Shown: positions 61,320 to 64,000 of the stretch, piece by piece
Numbering within the stretch: position 1 is the stretch's first letter
Layout: every line of letters starts with the position of its first letter
Assembly (NCBI GenBank): GCA_965249765.1
Contig: CBDFMR010000005.1
Location: 1,364,001 to 1,428,000 of the forward strand
DNA length: 64,000 nucleotides
Source of the DNA: CBDFMR01 sp965249765
Lineage (GTDB): Bacteria; Bacteroidota; Bacteroidia; Chitinophagales; Saprospiraceae
Reading direction: 5' to 3'
Translations under genes and position numbers: made by a program
The notes under the pieces: model-generated
The model's database searches: none
The model's input: only the letters and a program-made list of their open reading frames with translations
Told to the model about the DNA's origin: nothing

Positions 61320-62573
61320 TTAGACGATCATCATCACCGGATTTTCCAACATAGATCTAAATGTGGACAGGAATCTAGCACCAACGGCACCATCGACGAC
61401 CCTATGATCACAAGACAAGGTAACTTTCATTCTGTTACCCACTTCTATGACACCATCCTTGATTACTGGCTTTTTGACAATAGACCCTACTGCCATGATA
61501 CAGGCATCAGGTGGGTTGATTATCGCTGTAAACTCCTCAATACCAAACATACCTAGATTTGATATTGTAAAAGTATTCCCCTGCATCTCTTCGGGCTGAA
61601 GTTTTTTAGATTTAGCCTTTTTGGCAAGGGACCTTACCGAAGAATTAATTCTAGCTAGGCCGATTTTATCTGCGTGATCTAATACAGGTACAAGAAGACC
61701 TTCATCCACCGCTACAGCTACACCTATATTAATATCTCGATGATAAGTAATACTATCACCGTTCCAAGATGCATTGACATCGGGGTGGACCCTTAATGCC
61801 ATTGCAGCTGCTTTTACAATAAAATCGTTGAATGATATTCTGATGTCTGGGTTTTCATTTATTGCCTTTCTGGCGATAATCACATTGTCCAAATCTATCT
61901 CTATTGTGAGATAGAAATGTGGGGCTTGAAACTTGCTTTCACCCAAGCGACGGGCAATTATCTTTCTCATCTGAGAGATAGGAAATGTGCCATACTCAAA
62001 TGTAGATTCTACTTCTGTGAAGCCTTCATTCTCTGACGTTGTGATGGCCATCTCGATGTCTCGCTTGACAATGCGACCCATTTCACCTGTTCCTTTTACT
62101 CTATCAAGACTAATTCCTGCTTCGGAAGCCATTTTTTTAGCTAAAGGTGATGCCTTCAATCTAGAGGCTGATGATTTGGAAATTTTTGCAGGAGCATTTA
62201 CTCCAGTGGAAACATCTGGCTTTACTAATGCTATAGATTCTTCTTTTACGGAAGTATCGCCGACATCTTCGATTTCCTGATCTGAAGACGTGCCATTAGT
62301 TCCCATGGCAGATTCCAATTGAGATTTAAAGTCTTCACCTTCTTTACCTATAACAGCAATGATTCCATCAACGGCGATGGGTCCTTCTTTAACACCTACA
62401 TACAACAGGACTCCCTCATGATAGCTCTCAAGCTCCATTGTTGCCTTATCTGTCTCTACCTCGGCCAGTACATCTCCAAGTTCCACACTGTCGCCCACGG
62501 CTTTCAACCATCCCACGATGTTTCCTTCTTCCATGGTGTCGCTTAAGCGCGGCATTCTAATAATCTCAGCCAT
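61320..62573 (-). CDS. pdhC: Dihydrolipoamide acetyltransferase (E2) of a pyruvate dehydrogenase-type complex
   Basis: E2 passes acyl groups from E1 to CoA. The product from ATG 62573 is 417 residues: an N-terminal lipoyl domain (GDVLAEVETDKATMELES, lipoyl Lys 43), an Ala/Ser-rich linker, a peripheral-subunit-binding domain (about 140-175, RLKASPLAKKMASEAGISLD), and the catalytic domain with LSCDHRVVDGAVGARFL (catalytic histidine about 390) ending LENPVMMIV. Pyruvate rather than branched-chain specificity is assumed from the Bacteroidota context. A longer frame to 62600 would overlap the TAAATTTG promoter element, so 62573 was chosen. Confidence 0.9.
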   Translation of the reverse strand: MAEIIRMPRLSDTMEEGNIVGWLKAVGDSVELGDVLAEVETDKATMELESYHEGVLLYVGVKEGPIAVDGIIAVIGKEGEDFKSQLESAMGTNGTSSDQEIEDVGDTSVKEESIALVKPDVSTGVNAPAKISKSSASRLKASPLAKKMASEAGISLDRVKGTGEMGRIVKRDIEMAITTSENEGFTEVESTFEYGTFPISQMRKIIARRLGESKFQAPHFYLTIEIDLDNVIIARKAINENPDIRISFNDFIVKAAAMALRVHPDVNASWNGDSITYHRDINIGVAVAVDEGLLVPVLDHADKIGLARINSSVRSLAKKAKSKKLQPEEMQGNTFTISNLGMFGIEEFTAIINPPDACIMAVGSIVKKPVIKDGVIEVGNRMKVTLSCDHRVVDGAVGARFLSTFRSMLENPVMMIV

Positions 62574-62588
62574 AGCCAGTATTTTGGT

Positions 62589-62596
62589 CAAATTTA
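62589..62596 (-). promoter_or_regulatory. Candidate promoter -7 element of pdhC
   Basis: The minus strand reads TAAATTTG, a TAnnTTTG match 15 bases before ATG 62573. It also supports that start over the ATG at 62600. Confidence 0.45.
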
Positions 62597-62644
62597 ACAA
62601 CAGTCACACTTTATTTCACTATGTAAGATTAATATATTAGCGTT

Positions 62645-63259
62645 GTGAATTTATCATCAAGATATCTCCAGGAAGTAGTGGATGCTCTGAGTAGTTTACC
62701 GGGTATAGGGAAAAAGACTGCACTTAGGCTTGCTCTTCATTTACATCGAGATAAAACTGAAAAATCAGCGAGGATTTCAGCTTCTCTTGACGCTATGAGA
62801 TCTCATCTTACAAATTGTCAAACATGCTTTAATCTTGCGGATCAAGATACCTGTAGTATTTGCTTAGATGCACGAAGAGATAGAACTACATTATGTATTG
62901 TAGAGTCGGTAGTAGACCTTCTAGCTATTGAAGAGACAGATCAATATAGGGGCGTTTTCCATGTCCTTGGTGGTGTAATATCTCCGCTAGAAGGAGTTGG
63001 GCCTGACGACCTTAATGTTGCTGGGCTGATATTAAGAATACAAGAAGGAGAAGTCTCAGAGATCATCATGGCAATCAGTCCTACCATTGAAGGGGAGACG
63101 ACCATCTACTATTTGTCTAAACTACTTTCTGAGGTGGATGTCAAAATAACACAGATTGCTAGGGGAGTATCTTTTGGTGGAGAACTTGAGTATGCTGATT
63201 CCTTGACATTAGGAAGATCTATCGAGGCAAGGACCCCATATCTTATTACCTTAGAGTAA
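62645..63259 (+). CDS. recR: Recombination mediator RecR
   Basis: RecR works with RecO and RecF in gap repair. The 204-residue protein has the helix-hairpin-helix LSSLPGIGKKTALRLALHLH at the start, the four-cysteine zinc finger CQTCFNLADQDTCSICLD (about 59-76), and a Toprim domain with CIVESVVDLLAIEET, GGVISPLEGVGPDDL and VSEIIMAISPTIEGE. The start codon is GTG at 62645. Full length. A glycosyltransferase gene follows after 16 bases. Confidence 0.96.
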   Translation: MNLSSRYLQEVVDALSSLPGIGKKTALRLALHLHRDKTEKSARISASLDAMRSHLTNCQTCFNLADQDTCSICLDARRDRTTLCIVESVVDLLAIEETDQYRGVFHVLGGVISPLEGVGPDDLNVAGLILRIQEGEVSEIIMAISPTIEGETTIYYLSKLLSEVDVKITQIARGVSFGGELEYADSLTLGRSIEARTPYLITLE

Positions 63260-63275
63260 AGAGTTTTTACCCTAA

Positions 63276-64000
63276 GTGGATATTAGCATAATAATAGTAA
63301 ACTACAATGTCAGACATTTTATTGATCAGGCTATAAGATCAGTGGAAGGAGCTTGTTCTAGTCTTGAGACGGAAATATTTGTAGTTGATAACAACAGCAA
63401 CGATGGTTCACAAGTACATCTAAGCGATAATTTTGCTCATCATAACCTAATTCTGAATGATGAAAATCTCGGTTTTTCCAAAGCCAATAACCAAGCAATA
63501 AGAAAGGCAAAAGGGAAATACATCTTACTCCTCAATCCTGATACTGTGATGAGCGAGGAGACACTTATTAAGTGTTATGCGAAAATGGAGGCTGACCTTG
63601 ACATAGGCGCTTTAGGAGTAAAGATGGTTGATGGGAGTGGTAAGTTTTTACCTGAATCAAAGCGAGGGTACCCGACACTATGGTCTGCGTTTTGCAAAAT
63701 GACAAGATTGTCAAAAATTGCTCCTAAGTCTTCATTTTTCAATGGTTACTATATGGGTCATTTAGACTCCAGCCAAGCCCATGACGTAGACGTACTCTGT
63801 GGTGCTTTTATGTTTATACGATCATCTGTACTCGACGATGTTGGTCTCTTGGATGAGTCATTCTTTATGTATGGAGAGGACATTGATCTTAGCTTCAGAA
63901 TCAATGAAGGTGGACACAGAGTAGCGTACTTTCCAGAAACATCTATCATTCATTACAAGGGAGAGAGCACTCGGAAACATGACTTAGCATACATTAAGCA
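63276..64000 (+). CDS. Family 2 glycosyltransferase, cut by right edge
   Basis: From the GTG at 63276 the frame is open to the end of the window (over 240 residues). It starts ISIIIVNYNVRHFIDQAIRS, the standard GT2 first strand and helix, and then IFVVDNNSNDGS, NDENLGFSKANNQAI, LLLNPDTVMS (the acidic DxD-like site), DVLCGAFMFIRSSVLDDVG, FFMYGEDIDLSFRINEGGHR and FPETSIIHYKGESTRK. This matches rhamnosyl/O-antigen-type GT2 transferases. The C terminus lies beyond the window. Confidence 0.9.
   Translation, partial: MDISIIIVNYNVRHFIDQAIRSVEGACSSLETEIFVVDNNSNDGSQVHLSDNFAHHNLILNDENLGFSKANNQAIRKAKGKYILLLNPDTVMSEETLIKCYAKMEADLDIGALGVKMVDGSGKFLPESKRGYPTLWSAFCKMTRLSKIAPKSSFFNGYYMGHLDSSQAHDVDVLCGAFMFIRSSVLDDVGLLDESFFMYGEDIDLSFRINEGGHRVAYFPETSIIHYKGESTRKHDLAYIK

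Noticed and set aside
1..64000. CRISPR arrays, tRNA or rRNA genes, prophage
   Set aside because: No regularly spaced repeats, no cloverleaf-like stretches with CCA ends and no phage structural genes were seen; the fibre-like pseudogene at 20.4-21.3 kb stands alone.

Overview
The window is a 64 kb piece of a Bacteroidota chromosome, most likely from the Saprospiria or a neighbouring class (lineage below phylum is inference). The evidence is type IX secretion genes (porV, porU, a PorP/SprF protein, gldJ next to murF), Bacteroidota-type TAnnTTTG promoter elements in front of rpsL, rpsJ, rplP, carA, rnpB and gldJ, little sign of Shine-Dalgarno sites, and an rplQ-carA-eno tail on the ribosomal cluster.

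Positions 1-22.2 kb are a mosaic of intact genes and relics. Intact: a GH3-family acyl-adenylase, lolA, an SPFH-Arc pair with its own promoter and candidate operator, ftsK, a saccharopine-dehydrogenase-like oxidoreductase, a polyprenyl synthetase and a GNAT acetyltransferase. Broken by stops or frameshifts: a secreted protein at the left edge, a second GH3 copy, a SnoaL-like protein, an amidohydrolase lipoprotein, and a fibre-like/DUF1566 protein. Between about 10.86 and 17.5 kb lies an island of debris bounded by two different, inactivated ISKra4-type transposases, with an IS91-type fragment, relics of a TSP3-repeat lipoprotein and of an M64 metallopeptidase, and a striking 22-bp perfect hairpin. 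Only a small zinc-finger protein and a very basic secreted protein look intact there.

Positions 22.5-44.7 kb are a compact, co-oriented informational cluster: rpsL-rpsG-fusA, then rpsJ through rplQ with secY, map, infA and rpoA, and then carA-eno-ftsB-like-sucD. Promoter-like elements before rpsJ and rplP suggest internal transcription starts. No disrupted gene was seen from 22.6 kb to the right edge, so the lesions on the left more probably reflect relaxed selection than uniform sequencing error.

Positions 44.7-64 kb hold a very large NtrY-like membrane sensor kinase convergent with sucD, the RNase P RNA gene, the T9SS block (porV-porU on the minus strand; porP-gldJ-murF on the plus strand), a ureohydrolase-fold protein whose metal site looks degenerate, an OmpA-family protein with TSP3 repeats, the E2 subunit of a pyruvate-type dehydrogenase complex, recR, and a family 2 glycosyltransferase cut by the right edge. 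No tRNA, 5S/16S/23S rRNA or CRISPR array was seen.
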